Positions 10,424-23,042 are shown, counted from the stretch's first letter. The stretch is 64,000 bases of DNA from Isoetes taiwanensis (GCA_021234155.1 JAJEKV010000026.1:18158617-18222616), one strand, 5' to 3'. A program made the numbers and translations. Notes: generated from the letters alone by a model not told the origin.

Positions 10424-11040
10424 CACAAGGCACCCAAAAATTTAACCACTGTAATGAACCGCTAAAAAACCACTATAGATGTTGCTTTTTATGATAAAAT
10501 TTTTATTCTTAGTAAGAATCACATAACATAGTGGTTTTCATAACGAGTACGTGGTTATTAATGTTGATTTTTATGTTATAATGTGGTTTATTAAAATCAA
10601 TATTAGTTTATTACATGGCTTCTAGCATCAATGGTGGTCATTGATGTTGGTTTTCTAACTTAGTATGGCTTATTAATTCAATCGTGGTTTGTAATATGGT
10701 TTTCAGCATTACTTTAAATATGGCAATGGTTTTTTATGTTGGTTTTGTATTGCAATATAGCGTATATAAGTTGAGTTAGTTTATGACATGGTGTTTTATA
10801 CTAATTTAAATGCCATAGTGGTCATTCATGCTAGTTTTCTATTATGACAGCATATGATATAAAATCGTCATGGTTTGTAGCATGGTTTTCAATACCGAGT
10901 TAATTGTCATGGTAATTATTCATAGTTATCACCTAAAAGGATGTGGCTATTCATAGTGGTTACTCATAAGGCACCCAAAAGACTATTGTCATAATTTACT
11001 GCTATCAAACCACTATAAATATGGTCTTTTGTAGTTTTTG
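10424..11040. repeat. Left subterminal repeat region
   Basis: About 600 bp rich in TGGTTTT and AACCACTATA motifs. A second, slightly changed copy of the terminal sequence (AAGGCACCCAAAA followed by an AACCACTATA motif) lies at about 10968-11015. That makes the terminus partly duplicated. The right counterpart is 23480-24073. Confidence 0.6.
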
Positions 11041-11207
11041 TTTTTTGAAGGATGCCGGATTACTCAAATATCAAGAAAACCAAAACATGTGAAAGCTCAA
11101 AGGCATCTTTTCTAATCTGCATATCCCTCAACACCATACTATAAACAAGAAAGCTAGGCTCATAATACAAAATATACTTCCTTAGGGGTCTCATAGTTCC
11201 ATGCGGA

Positions 11208-11366
11208 TCAGAAGTTATCAGAAGAGGATCCGCCTTCCATAGCCGCAGCTATGGCGGATTCCTTGAGCTTCAACATTCTCTGTGTAATTGCCAGGATGGA
11301 GGTCTGGTCCTTCCGAGCTATGGGTGCCACTTTTTCCTCTGCAATTTCCTTATGCGATTTCCTGCC
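11208..11366 (-). CDS. Probable last exon of an element gene
   Basis: On the minus strand an acceptor (TTTTTTGCTAG, AG at 11368-11367) is followed by an open stretch that encodes a helical, alanine and lysine-rich C terminus with ITQRMLKLKESAIAAAMEGG and stops at 11208. The composition and clean acceptor support a real exon. Upstream exons would lie at higher coordinates, but I could not find them. The GAAGGGAGAT microsatellite at 11386-11462 is directly upstream. Confidence 0.3.
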   Translation of the reverse strand, partial: GRKSHKEIAEEKVAPIARKDQTSILAITQRMLKLKESAIAAAMEGGSSSDNF

Positions 11367-11385
11367 CTAGCAAAAAAGGGAGATG

Positions 11386-12368
11386 AAGGGAGATTCGGCA
11401 GAAGGGAGATGAAGGGAAATGAAGGGAGATGAGCGATGAAGGGAGATGAAAGGAGTTGAAGGACAGATCGTTGTCAGGCAGGGTCTGCGATGCTCCTTGT
11501 TCACCATTACAATTGTGTGGCAAGGGTTAGATCCGAAATCAGGTTATTCACAATATTGTTAGTAACACAGGGTTTTAAAATGTAAATGATAGAGAGGTAT
11601 GCTGGCTATGCGAAAGGGAAATAAAAGCTAGTAAAAACTAAACCTACATAGTGCAAAATCCTTCTGTTCTTGAGTAAATCTAAAATCAAGAGAAAACATT
11701 GGAAGAATGGAAATCTAAAATCAAGAGAAAAAATATGGATACACTCAAGACAAGAAACACTAAAGGCAAAAAAAGGAAAGAAAAGAAAGAAGGAGAGAAA
11801 ATGTAACTAACCATGGGACTCTATTGAAACAACAAGGAAAAAGACTAATAAGAATGTTATTCCAACACAAGTCCTACTATTTAAAAATATCGGGCTATTC
11901 CATTTACCTCTAAATTTTAAACCAAACATGCAACTACTTTTAACATTTGAAGTCTGTTATGCATTAAGGATTGGCACATATTAAAAGGGAACAATGTTAA
12001 AAGCTTAAGCTAAGAATGACAACTTTAACATTTCGATCCCATTTTTCCTTCAATATTGTACGTCATTTATGACATCCAAGTATCTTTTACATAAGGTGTC
12101 TTTTGCATCCAGCTGACCAAAAGATATGTTCGCGGCGGCCTTGACCGTCGCGATAAATTTCTTGTAGATATAAGAATGTGGAGCTTCATGCGAAATAAAC
12201 AACTATTAATGTGAAAAGATACGCACTAGGCACAAACTAGAAAACTCTAGTTTAGTATATGATGCAAATAAGATGGGTGTAGGATACGAAATATTATGTG
12301 CCAAACATGCGCCCATGCACGTAAAGGAAGTAACGACATACATGCATCAACTAGAAGATGGTGAGTAG
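11386..12368. other. Microsatellite and noncoding AT-rich stretch
   Basis: 11386-11462 is a short tandem repeat of GAAGGGAGAT variants. The rest, to 12368, is AT-rich with no convincing open frame and nothing I recognise. Confidence 0.4.
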
Positions 12369-12733
12369 AAAGATGGCCCGAAGCGTCGGAAGCCGGAGGC
12401 CGAATTGTCCCACCGTAAAAACAACCCAACAAGCTTTTGGCATAATGGAAAAACCATTGGGCTTCATTCTGCCTTCCCATCCAATCTTATTACGACACGT
12501 GGCAGGTTTTCTTTATTTGAAAGTCGAGCAAGAACAGCGACATATTTTTACCTTCCTTCATCGATTTTATCCCTCTCGGTTCATGGATCTTACCACGCAT
12601 TCGGTCGATCTTACCTTGCATTCGCCAGCCAGAATGAAGCCCAATGGATATTTTCCATTATGCCAAAGGCCCGCTGGGTTGTTTTCTGATCGGTCAAGCT
12701 AACCTCCACGCTCCATGCGTGGGCCATCTTTTT
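12369..12733. mobile_element. Fold-back MITE with about 105-bp inverted arms
   Basis: The left arm 12369-12471 and right arm 12630-12733 are inverted copies. They share AAGATGGCCC at the tips, then ACAACCCA, TTGGCATAATGGAAAA and CCATTGGGCTTCATTCTG, with modest divergence. The loop is about 160 bp. A further inverted piece of the right arm (GCCCAGCGGGCC) lies at about 12738-12763. No unambiguous TSD. The arms explain the paired open frames on both strands here. Confidence 0.65.
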
Positions 12734-13201
12734 CGGCTAGAAAATAGCCCAGCGGGCCTTTCCCTTGTACGGAAAAAAAAAAAATTACCTTCAATTCTGC
12801 GACCAGATTTTGAGGTAGAATCGGTAGAATCTGGGGTAGAAATAGGCGAATGCACGAGTAAAAAGCGGCAGAATGCATGGTAAAATCGTGTAAAACAACA
12901 AAGATGCGAGATGTTGAGTTTTGTATTTTTAGGATAAGAAACACGGACGTGTCAAAGGCGCTATTGACGGCAAAAAAAATTAAAGGTAAGGATTCGTTTC
13001 GGCATGCAAAGAATGCCCCTTCTTCCAGAGGTTCTATTTTTATACCTTCACTTAATTATTCAAAAGCTTCTTTCTTGCTTCAAATCTATGATTTAGAGAA
13101 CGAAATTAAGAGTAGTGGTTGATAACGGAGACGTTATCACCAAAACCAGAAAGTAGAATGGTAACCCTATGAACGTAGCCCTAACGGCGTGAACAGAGGA
13201 T

Positions 13202-13989
13202 ATGGCGGCCAAGGCGAGGAGGCTGGATTTGATGCGTCAAAACCTCTTTCGGATGCTTATCGTTCTTTTCTTATATTTTTCAGTTTATCAGGTGATCAAG
13301 CCTTATGTTCTTGAGCTGTAAGTATTTCCTGTCTCTCGTCGTAATGATCTAGCATTCTGAATCTATGGATCAAGATATTCTTGCCATAGTTTCCAATTAC
13401 TAGCAGATCCGCGGCCAGGTTTTGCAAACCATGGGCGATTTAATTCGTTTTGTGATGGAGCTCAAAGCCATATTACCTCGCAATTTTGAACCCATATCCG
13501 TAGCCGTATTCTGCAAGGATTCACCACCAAATTCCAGCAGCTTAATTGTGGGAATGCCTATGCATTCTAGATATGCTCTGCCATTGGTATGTGAAAATCT
13601 TAGATCTGGCAACACAGGTAATTGTTGAAGCATTAAAAAGCTGTAAAAAAATGGATGCCCAGGCAGGATGTAAGAGATGCAGCTCGAGTTTACATTGGTT
13701 GTTGGGTTTTGTGCTTAAATCTTTGAAAAATTTGGTTGTTGGAGACCATGTAGTACGCAGAGTTGTAATTACTAAAGTGTTAGAATATTGCCTTGAGCAT
13801 GTAAATAGGTTGTGCTGCAGCGGCAATTCAAATCATAAGGATTTAAAAAACTCAAAATCTGAACATATTTCTTATCTAAACAGTGCAGATATTCTTCAAA
13901 GTAGTGTCTACCTGTACAAGAATGTTTTGGAGAATAAAAGACCTGCCAGAACTTACTATCTTATAGAAAGTGATCCCTATGAGGTTTAA
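13202..13989 (+). pseudogene. Exons of an unidentified plant gene
   Basis: Three exon-like pieces. 13202-13317 starts with ATG, encodes a basic leader and a hydrophobic segment (LFRMLIVLFLYFSVYQVI) and ends at a GTAAGT donor. 13407-13586 follows an AG acceptor, encodes QTMGDLIRFVMELKAILPRN and ends at GTATGT. 13618-13982 follows ACACAG, is in phase with the second exon and encodes LLGFVLKSLKNLVVGDHVV. The first and second pieces do not join in phase as drawn. I do not recognise the protein. Similar small exons at 14352, 20214, 21237 and 23118 may belong to the same gene. A captured host-gene fragment is the likely explanation. Confidence 0.45.
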
Positions 13990-14351
13990 TATTACTTCTA
14001 TCACTTTTAGATCTAATTATCATGCTAACACAGAAATTATGCCATATGCCATTAAGGTTGGCTATGTCACGATTTTCTTATGTCTATTTCTTTATTAAGT
14101 TGTTAACTTTTGCCAATGTTTCTAGCAAATCAGGTTACTGCAGGGTTGTAGATGCAACTTCCATCAGGCAATTGAGGGAATGGAAGGCGCCATCTGGTAT
14201 TTCAATTAGCGAATGCCTCACAAGATTATTCTGTATCATAGACTAGTATTTCTGCATTTATGTTGGAAAACAAGTTTTTGTTTGAAGATTTTATTTGCAA
14301 CTCGTGGTGGTAATCTTGTATATGGAGATCCGGCAAGGAACTTTGTCTTAG

Positions 14352-14456
14352 GTGAAACATGTGCAACTGGATTATGAAATTTCACGTTTCGATATAAATC
14401 TAATTGAAAATGATCTTGAGCGCAGTCAATTGGCTGCTACATTATGCAGCTTTATA
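14352..14456 (+). pseudogene. Small exon, same unidentified gene (putative)
   Basis: Acceptor TTGTCTTAG then 35 codons including DYEISRFDINLIENDLERSQ, ending at the donor GTGAGC. The exon is open and in phase 0 at both ends. Family unknown. Confidence 0.4.
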
Positions 14457-15127
14457 GTGAGCATCAACCTTTTTAATTTGGAAATTTCCGGCATGGCGGA
14501 AAAGTTTTTGGTTTTTTTTCTTAATCGATTTTACTAAGATTTTTAGGTATTTCGTTGCCGAAATTTTTTTCCGTTACTCTAAAAATCGACTATTGGGAAG
14601 TGTTGAAGGGTTTTTGGCCTTCCGTCCATGCATGTTGGAGGATTTGGCCCACGAATCCAAGTCCTGATTTGGCCTACGAATCCAAGTCCTAGGACGTTTT
14701 GCTCCACGAATCCAAGTCCTAGGTGTCCAAGGAGTGGCGATTTTCAGGTGTAGAAGGCCTGCCATCCGAAATTAATGCCGATTGTATAAGAGTGAGTGAG
14801 AATCGAAAGTGATCAGCAGTAGAATTTGAGATTGGAGGTGAGTATAGTTTTGAAAGTTTTCGATTTTTAGAATGGCTGGCAGTTCTGATGTGCAATCTTT
14901 TGATAATGTTCCTTGCTCTTCTTTTCGGTCTTCTGGTGTGCCCCCTTCTATTCTATTGGATCTGATGCTCCATATTCTCATGTGCCCTCTTCTTCTGATG
15001 TGCCCTCTGTTGGATCTGATGCCCCATGTTCTGATCCTCCTTCCTCTGTTCCATGTTCCTTTTCAAGTTGCAGAGAGACTAGGATCGTTCCTATTCGTAG
15101 TTTAAGTCCCTATATCTTTAATTGGAA
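14457..15127. other. Noncoding stretch with short repeats
   Basis: Contains three copies of a CCACGAATCCAAGTCCT-like unit at about 14650-14720 and a start-like segment at 14872 (MAGSSDVQSFDNVP) whose continuation is low-complexity. No family recognised. Confidence 0.3.
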
Positions 15128-15347
15128 GTGGCATTCCAAGAGTAAGCACTTATCCTCTGCCTCACCATAATCAAGGCACAAATTGCATTAAATGCCAACT
15201 GACCTGCACTTAATAATCCTGCAGCTGACGCTGGTAGATAGTTTATTGCCCATGTGGATAATAGGTTGTCTAGAGCAGTTAGGCTTCCCAAAGCGGCATA
15301 CACAAGGATTATCTTCAAGCTAGGTCTTTGCAACCTGACTTTCCTAT
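15128..15347 (-). pseudogene. Purine permease (PUP) fragment, copy 1
   Basis: The minus strand encodes a membrane-protein fragment with YAALGSLTALDNLLSTWAIN, YLPASAAGLLSAGQLAFNAI and the start of another hydrophobic segment. This is the characteristic middle region of plant purine permeases, drug/metabolite-transporter proteins that take up purines and cytokinins. Only about 75 of roughly 350-400 residues are present, with no flanking transporter sequence, so this is a captured fragment. A nearly identical 218-bp copy is at 18188-18405. Confidence 0.7.
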
Positions 15348-15395
15348 GGTTTAGATATTGCAATAGTAATTACATTCTATAGAATGATATGATTA

Positions 15396-17507
15396 TCAGG
15401 AAGGAAATTGCTTTCCAAATATAGTTCAAAATGATATGAAATATGCCCTTTTATATTCCCTCATAGCGAACATCTTCTCAAGTGCTGGGAAGGGGAGTTA
15501 TATAAATGGATTTGTCTTTGGAAACAAACAAAGCAAGGAAGTTTTAACAATCTTAGAGACCTTACCCATGTCTGATGAAGCAACGTTATGATGGATATTG
15601 CATAGGTAAGAATATCAGGAGAACTGCATGGTTATAACATCCTGATGACCACATGCTGACAAGCTGGTTTTCCACATTTCACCACTAAGTACCAGTGATT
15701 GCAAAGCAGATTGTGCATATCATTCTGAGATGCAATCAAGGCAAACTTTCTGCCTCAAGCCATAAGTTAAATTATCACCCTTAATTTGTTGCCAACGATC
15801 TTTTAGGTAATAGACCGCAGCATAGGATGGTTCCAACTGTGTAATGTCACTCTTCAGCGACTTGAAGCTCTAAGGTGTGGAAACTGCATTATATGATGGC
15901 CTTTCCTGTTCATGCATAATACCTTCAGTGCTTTGGATGAAACAAATTTGTAGGATCCACATATTTCATAAGCACTATTAATCCCTGGAACAAGTAGTAT
16001 ACTTTGGTAGGACTTGCACTTTCCATAATTAGTACTTCTCTTCTCAAAAGTTGCAGCGATCTTAGTGCTATTTGCCCAGCTTGCAATAGTAATTCCAGCA
16101 CATATTGACCATCCTAGAGATTGAACAAGAGTATAGAGCCACTTTTTGGAGCCGCCCTACATGAAGTAGAAATGAAGCACGAGGGAAGAAGCTATGAAGG
16201 CAACAAACGTAGAACAGATGCTGATGCTAATGAGGCTTTTGGAGATATCCATCCTCCTGTTGGTTGCTATTTCTTCTGTTATGAAGTAAGACAATGCAGA
16301 GTGGCTCATCTCCCTGGAGGTTATATGAGTTCCTCAGATTTCAAGTTACACTTAAATGTAGTGATACTGTGCAGTGATAAGAGAAATGAAATGCATCTTC
16401 AAGTTTGTTGGTTTGTTTCAGAGAGTTAGTTTGCAAATGGGTCTGAATCTGGACGATCCATTCTGCCAAGGCTTAAAACATGGTTTACCATTACGTTATA
16501 GATTCATTTTGTAGACTGGGGTCAAATGCTTCAAGGACTTTCAAGAAATAGATATAAAGCCAGGCACTGTCATTCACGTGTCTTCTTGCTGCATGCATTC
16601 GTGCAAGTCTGGTGCTAAAAGGACAGATATATTTTAAGATAATGACAGATGGATATGGCATTGTACCAATAGCAGATCATTTTACTTCCATAGTCTATCC
16701 TTTTTCATGCTCTGGGCATCTATTTGAGGCAGTAAATTTACTTGAAATTTTGGAATGTCTAGCTTCAAAAGAAGCATGAATTGCATTGCTCAATGCGTGT
16801 AAAAATTATCAGGAAGGAAATTGATTTTCAAATATAGTTCAAAATGATATGAAATATGCCTCTTTATATTCCCTCATAGCGGACATCTTCTCAACTGCTG
16901 CGAAGGGGAGTTATATAAATGGATTTGTCTTTGGAGACAAACAAAGCAAGGAAGTTTTAACAATCTTAGAGACCTTGAATTTACCCATGTCTGATGAAGC
17001 AACGTTATGATGGATATTGCATAGGTAAGAATATAAGGAGAACTGCATGGTTATAACATCCACATGACCACATTCAAAATTACGACAAGCTGGTTTTCCA
17101 CATTTCACCACTAACTAGCAGTGATTGCAAAGCAGATTGTGCTGAAACAAATTTGTAGGATCCACATATTTCATAAGCACCATTAATGCCTGGAACAAGT
17201 AGTATACTTTGGTGGGCCTTGCACTTTTCATAATTAATACTTCTCTTCTCAAAAGTTGCAGCGAATACCTGTTTCAGAATTCTTTGCAACAGGACATCTT
17301 AGTGCTATTTGCGCAGCTACCATATTCCTCTAGAACACTCATAGCTATTTGCCTAGCTTGCAATAGTAATTCCAGCACATATTGACCATCCTAGAGATTG
17401 AACAAAACTATAGAGCTGTAGGGCGACTTTTTGGAGCCACCCTACATGAAGTAGAAATGAAGCACGGCGGAAGAAAGCTATGAAGGCAACAAATGTAGAA
17501 ACAGAAA
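15396..17507. repeat. Direct duplication, 15396-16222 and 16808-17507
   Basis: Two copies in the same orientation begin with TCAGGAAGGAAATTG and end near GAAGGCAACAAA. The second is shorter because of internal deletions. The minus strand of the second copy encodes FAATFEKRSINYEKCKAHQS and GINGAYEICGSYKFVS (17289-17080), of which the first copy has a slightly different version. That is an unidentified gene fragment. Confidence 0.65.
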
Positions 17508-17641
17508 CAGATCATCCTCCCCCCTATCATGGCCAGCAATTGATCTAATCTAAATTCTGTCATGGAAAAACTAACCAGTCCTAGCAGCTAGAATATTTGG
17601 GCACCATTGCATGTTCAAAAAACCCATTGTTCATGACATAA

Positions 17642-18138
17642 TTAAAAACTATATATGATATTTGGTGGATATATATGATATCTGATGCATGGACGAATGT
17701 CAAAGTCTGTCAAAGTAGGATAAAGAACTTTAAAATCGCTGTTGTTCCCATATTCAAAAACAAGGCTAGGTGTTTTTGAGCATAATGTTTGGAGCTCCAT
17801 AAAGATTTTGCAGAATTTTGATTTCACGCTTCATCTACAAGAAATAACAGAAAAAGTAGTGACTAGAAATCTCCATAGAGATATGGCCGAGAGTACAAAG
17901 TACACTAATTGCTAGGTGTTTTTGATTGCTGAACACGAACTATATCCAGAAGTTCCACAATGTTTGGAGCTCCATAAAGATTTTGTAGAATTTTGATTTC
18001 ATGCTTCATGTACAGCAAATAACAGAAAAAGTAGTGACTATAAAGTTCTGTAGAGACATGGCCAAGAGTATTCTTCACAGGCTTCAGGATTTTAATGATG
18101 CAGCGCTCATTGTTACAAGTGTTAATGCCTTCAAACAC
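17642..18138 (-). pseudogene. Casein kinase 2 alpha fragment
   Basis: Minus strand. From 18138 the sequence reads [20 protein letters not shown], then after a probable retained intron [20 protein letters not shown] and RVQQSKTPS. From about 17770 it reads [20 protein letters not shown] then PTLTDFDIR. These match the N-lobe of the CK2 catalytic subunit: the lysine of IIKILKPV is the ATP-binding lysine and EIKILQNL carries the helix C glutamate. The catalytic loop and C-lobe are absent. A direct duplication of about 160 bp (17727-17890 and 17912-18075) interrupts the exons. Clearly a captured, non-functional piece. Confidence 0.75.
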
Positions 18139-18187
18139 TTCACTATGCAGGGTTGTTGCAAATAGAGCTAGATGTCACTAAAACTAT

Positions 18188-18405
18188 GGCATTCCAAGAG
18201 TAAGCACTTATCCTCTGACACACCATAATCAAGGCACAAATTGCATTAAATGCCAACTGACCTGCATTTAATAATCCTGCAGTTGACGCTGGTAGATAGT
18301 TTATTGCCCATGTGGATAATAGGTTGTCTAGAGCAGTTAGGCTTCCCAAAGCGGCATACACAAGGATTAGCTTCAAGCTAGGTCTTTGCAACCTGACTTT
18401 CCCAT
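18188..18405 (-). pseudogene. Purine permease (PUP) fragment, copy 2
   Basis: Near-identical to the piece at 15128-15347, with a few substitutions (for example ASTAGLLNAGQ against ASAAGLLSAGQ). It lies directly upstream (plus coordinates above) of the CK2 alpha fragment and on the same strand. The duplication must post-date capture of the permease exon. Confidence 0.7.
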
Positions 18406-20213
18406 CAAGCTATTACCGTCTTTTTAGACTATCTGGAGCAGGACTCTGATTATCAGATCCACCTTGGGATTTTCCATCCCATTGTTGGATTTGCAAGCCC
18501 ACTGACAAGCTATCCAGATGTAAACCAACATTGGAGTGAATTTCTGACAATAATGAGCCCCCAGAATGCTGGTCAGCATCCATTAAAGTCTTGCAAGTTA
18601 TAGGTTTTAATATCAAACCCAAAGGTTATTCTCAACATGCACATTGCACTCAACATTTGAACTTTCATATCCATTTGTGCAAGCAGCGCTAGCAAATTCA
18701 GAAACATGACCAAAACATCACGCATGTTGCACTTCAGATAGCGGTGAAAAGAATCTTTTGTTGTGTTCTACCACAGAACCTGCAACAAGTATTTGTTGTT
18801 TTCCATGTCCTAGAATCACATCCTTCTGTGATGACTCAAGCGCCTTATAGCTGCAGCAACCAAAGAAGAAAGGTCGAACTTGCATTTCAACATCAACCAC
18901 CAGCTACTTACTTTCTGTAGACGCCAACTGCCGTTTGCAAGCCTAGCGGAGGCTAGCAGATGTGCGGCATTGCTTTTATAGTTTTGAGTAAGCCATATTA
19001 TTCCTTCGACCCGTTAGTCCATGCAATTGCATGAATGGCTGCAGAATATGATCCATACACATAGACATACTTTGCAAAAGATTTAGAGCCATCAACTTGC
19101 TACTTCTGACTTAGCTAAGACCCTGTCAACTCCAACTACAGACGTGTTTTAGCATATGTTATCTTATTTCATCTTCACATGTGTTATGAAAGATAAATTT
19201 CTAATGTATTATTGTACTGCTGCACTATGATATCAATCTGCATTGTCACTTCTAAACCAATTTTGCTTTGTGTTTGTTGTGACATGCAGGGTACAAGAGC
19301 AAAGAAAGCTGAATGTATTCAGTGAATCTCTACTCACAGGTCTTGCAACATGCAGTTGCATGAGGTACACAGTCCGATCAGTTTACATAAGCTTACATAA
19401 GACTTTGTATAATGCACAGAGAGTTTGTGCATGTTGCTTAAGTGATGGTAACTCTTTTAGAAGTTGTCATGGACGCGACAATGGTCCATTTACAGATTTA
19501 TAAGCCCCGCTGCATTTCTTTAAATAGACTTGCAACTATGATGCAGTCGCAAAGAATGAGCTGTTTTGCATTTCCTTAAATCTATAGACAGAGTCAGCCA
19601 ACATCCGCATTTCCCATGTTCCATATGTTTCCTTTATCTGTCAGTACTGACATTGTCAGATCCCTTAGTTGCTTTGGATGCAAATAGTTCATTGAGGTTA
19701 GCTAAGCTTGCACCATTTCCAGATCCTTAGATACTCTGAAAGTTCTAAGCGTTAATTGCACCTACAATTTCTGAGCCACGAGACTATAAGCATCTTTGAT
19801 TTGCCATGCCAAGTACTCCTGGCCACTAAGAGGATCGTACATATCCTAGCAACATTACAATACTATAGGTGTAGTTTGTAGAAATAGGTCTATAGGTTGG
19901 CTTTAGAGATAGATCCCAGTTTCTGCGCCCATTGGACTTGGTATTAATTCCATAGATAGAATCAGCCAATGTTGCATTAGAGTTATATAGTTCAATAACG
20001 TTAGATAAACTTACGCACTTGCAAGGCATTAGACAAATGGCCTCATATTGCAGGCCTTAGAATTGCAAAAATGTAGCAAAGGCCCACTTTTCATTCAATA
20101 ACAAAGACACTGTAATGTGCCGTAGTCTGAGCTATTCCTAGCAATGATATGACCTATTCCCAATATCCTATATTGTCTCTAATCACATAAGAAGCTTCAC
20201 CATCTTTCTGCAG
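18406..20213. other. Gene-poor stretch inside the large element
   Basis: Minus-strand open pieces at 18413-18622 and 18718-18900 and a plus-strand piece at 19289-19340 (after the acceptor ACATGCAG) are short and unrecognised. The rest looks like intron or unassigned filler. Confidence 0.3.
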
Positions 20214-20317
20214 GTCTCATATTAGGTGATTTGGTGCAGTATATAGCCAAGCCTTTTCATCAAATGATTGAATATGGTACCGTCCAGCTACATGCCTATT
20301 TTAACATTCTGTTTAGG
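20214..20317 (+). pseudogene. Small exon with clean splice borders
   Basis: Acceptor TTTCTGCAG, then a frame encoding LILGDLVQYIAKPFHQMIEY and GTVQLHAYFNILFR, then the donor GTAAGA. Family unknown; possibly part of the gene represented at 13202-13989. Confidence 0.4.
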
Positions 20318-21152
20318 GTAAGAAAGTTATTATTCTAATAGTGCCCTATTTCATGCATTTTTTATTTTTTATTGCAGTCCATGCCATTATTGTTTTATGT
20401 TTCAATGACCTCGCTATTTTTCCCAATTTCAGCAAGGCTTGCCACATAGAATTTACTTCTTTCGAATTTAGTTTATGTTGCGTAGCCTCCCATAGATTGA
20501 ACACAAGCAATGTTTATGGAAAAACTCAGTTCGAGCAGTCTTGGATCTTGGGGAGCTTCTGCACAATCATCACACCCAGTAGGCGAAATGCTACCACATC
20601 ACGAAGGAAATGCAAAAATTAACTCAAAAGCTTGCTCAGCTTATGCATAGGTCCTTCAGGTAGACATGGTTAAAATAAAAGTATGTTTCAAGCAATGTGA
20701 CCTCTTCTATTGCTCAGCTTATGCTTAGGTTTAGGTTGACATGGTTAAAATACAAATATGTTTCAAGCAATGTGACCTCTTTTATGTGCTTCATCCTCAT
20801 ATCTTCAGATGTCTTAAGGGTAGTCCTTATTCTCTCTAGCTTAGATTCCCTGCCATGCTTTGAAGATGAGTAGTGTTGCTTTAGATGAGTTTAAAGATGA
20901 GAGAGCATTTCCTCCATTTTTCTAGATCCTAATAAGAGCACCAGCAAGACATATCTTCCTTCCAAGCATGTAATAAATATCCTCTTTATTTTCATTTATT
21001 TTTATAGCTAAGAAGTCTGTTGCAATAGTAATGACTTATAACATAAAGGACGATGAAAATCTTATTGAGATGGGAATGCATAATGTTACCAATATATAAT
21101 TGAGGTCGACATTCACATATATGCACTGAAGATCAACGCTAGCGGATGTGTT

Positions 21153-21281
21153 TTGCAGATAATGTGCAGCAAATTCATATTGAATGCCATTCACATTTAT
21201 GCACTAAAGATCAAGGCTAATAGGTGTATTTTGCAGATAATGTGCAGCAAATTGATATTGAATGCCATTCTACACCAAAAG
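21153..21281 (+). pseudogene. Duplicated intron-acceptor and small exon
   Basis: The segment TTTTGCAGATAATGTGCAG with following exon sequence occurs twice about 76 bp apart. The second copy (21237-21281) encodes DNVQQIDIECHSTPK and ends at a GTACG donor. A tandem duplication has therefore copied an acceptor plus part of an exon. Confidence 0.4.
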
Positions 21282-22960
21282 GTACGAAACTCCAAAGTAG
21301 AGTAGCATTTGAATTTGATTCTCCATCGCTTATATTTTTATATAACATGGCCCTATTTGATCCTTGCTATAACAAAATAATATGTGTAGCAGTATCCTAT
21401 TTGAAGTCACAACATATCCATGAACTCATTACATGCCCATTTGTTAATGTGAACATATGAAATATAGCGATATATATAGCTTTAGAGTTATTATCACAGG
21501 ATATGGTAATACTGAAAATTGAATGCTAAAATTGACAAAGTTTGCACCCAAGATATATAAAAGCAAATGTTTCTAGGAGGAGTTAGGGTATACTTCAATT
21601 CGGGAGAGAACAAAGAACTCACTTCTTAATATGCAAACACAAAAAGTGAGTCCTCTGTTCACTCCCAAACACAAGAAACACACAAGAGATAGTCTTACAA
21701 GTAGGTGCCATGTTGGAGGTATATTTTGAGAATTTTTGCATATATGTTCTCATTACGGACACTGGTGACTCCCAGACATAAGAAATACAACATTATGTTT
21801 GAGATTTTCTAACACTTATCTCCTATCTTCCAGGTACATTTTGAAGAAGGTTAGACTTTGTTCCAAGCCTCAAAGATCTGCACATTACCACACATAAGAA
21901 ATGCAACATTTGTGCTTGGGATTTTCGCACAACTAGGTGCTATTTTGCGATATTTTGAAAAAGATTAGACTTGCTACAAGCGGACTGAAGGGATTTGGAG
22001 ATACAGGAAGTGAGTTCAAAGTTATGTTTTGTACTATTTGCATTTTTAAAAGAATGGTAGAATTAGGTCTAAAAAATTGCAGTGGCAGTATATTGGATTT
22101 CCAATTTGTAGCTAGCCCATTGTTACGGGTAAAATTTTGTTTGCACTTTTATTTCATATTGGCTAGCATTTATATTGATGATTCTACCTTTCAGTCAGAA
22201 TTGCTTATGAACTAATGAAATTAAAATTGAATTTTATAATTCTTTGCTTTCTCCGGAAAAGAATCTTTTTCTGGTTATTGAATAATGATTCGAGAATCTT
22301 TCGTAAGGGGATTGGATGCGTCTTGAAGATTATGGCAATTTCGCTTTAGATCTCGAATGCCTTTAATATTTTGAGATTACGAACTTGCATATACCCAAGA
22401 TCTCTCAATTTGCACTCCCTCATTGATCACCTACTAATATCAAACATTTATTACAGCTACATCCATCAGTTCCATCCATGCTTGCTTTAGTTCAACATGC
22501 TTTAGGTTCATGGATACATCGATCGCATGATATCCCCATATTAACTAAACAACCTTATCCACTTTGTATGCCCATGCCTGAAATAACACTCTTAATTCAA
22601 ACTTATTATAACTATAGCATGTGAATATCAAAATATTCACTATTCATCGAGCATTGCTCAAAGTACTGTAGCAACAATGTTTACCTTAATCAGCCTATAT
22701 CGATCACTTGATTCAACTAACCATGGTATAGGGCCTAGCTGCAATACCATGGATATGCATCTACAAAATATCTATGCCTTTTTTTTCAAGGAATCTTCAT
22801 TGTATAGATTCAGAATTGCATCTATTACATGACGTGTATCAGGCTTTTAAGATGAAGATGGATTTGTTTTAGGAGGCATGACATGGGGAGATCGTTAAAG
22901 TGTCAACAACCTTTCGTGGCAGTAAATGGCAAATCTCCACAGCCAACTAAAATACTATTC
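21282..22960. other. Noncoding stretch, no gene recognised
   Basis: AT-rich. A possible small plus-strand exon at about 22081-22130 (after TTGCAG, encoding GSILDFQFVASPLLR) is weak. The 5' end of the Helitron that terminates at 23042 may lie here, but I could not locate it. Confidence 0.25.
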
Positions 22961-23014
22961 CACGAACAAAGACAACACGACTATAAAACAACCAACCGCA
23001 TAAATCAGTATAAA

Positions 23015-23042
23015 GCCCGGCAACGCCGGGCACTATAACTAG
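23015..23042 (+). mobile_element. Helitron 3' terminus (hairpin plus CTAG)
   Basis: A GC-rich hairpin GCCCGGCAACGCCGGGC (stem GCCCGGC, loop of three) is followed after seven bases by CTAG at 23039-23042, then T. This is the classic plant Helitron 3' end: hairpin about 10 bases before CTRR, insertion between A and T. The matching 5' TC end was not found, so the extent of the Helitron is unknown. It lies inside the 13.65-kb TIR element. Confidence 0.7.
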
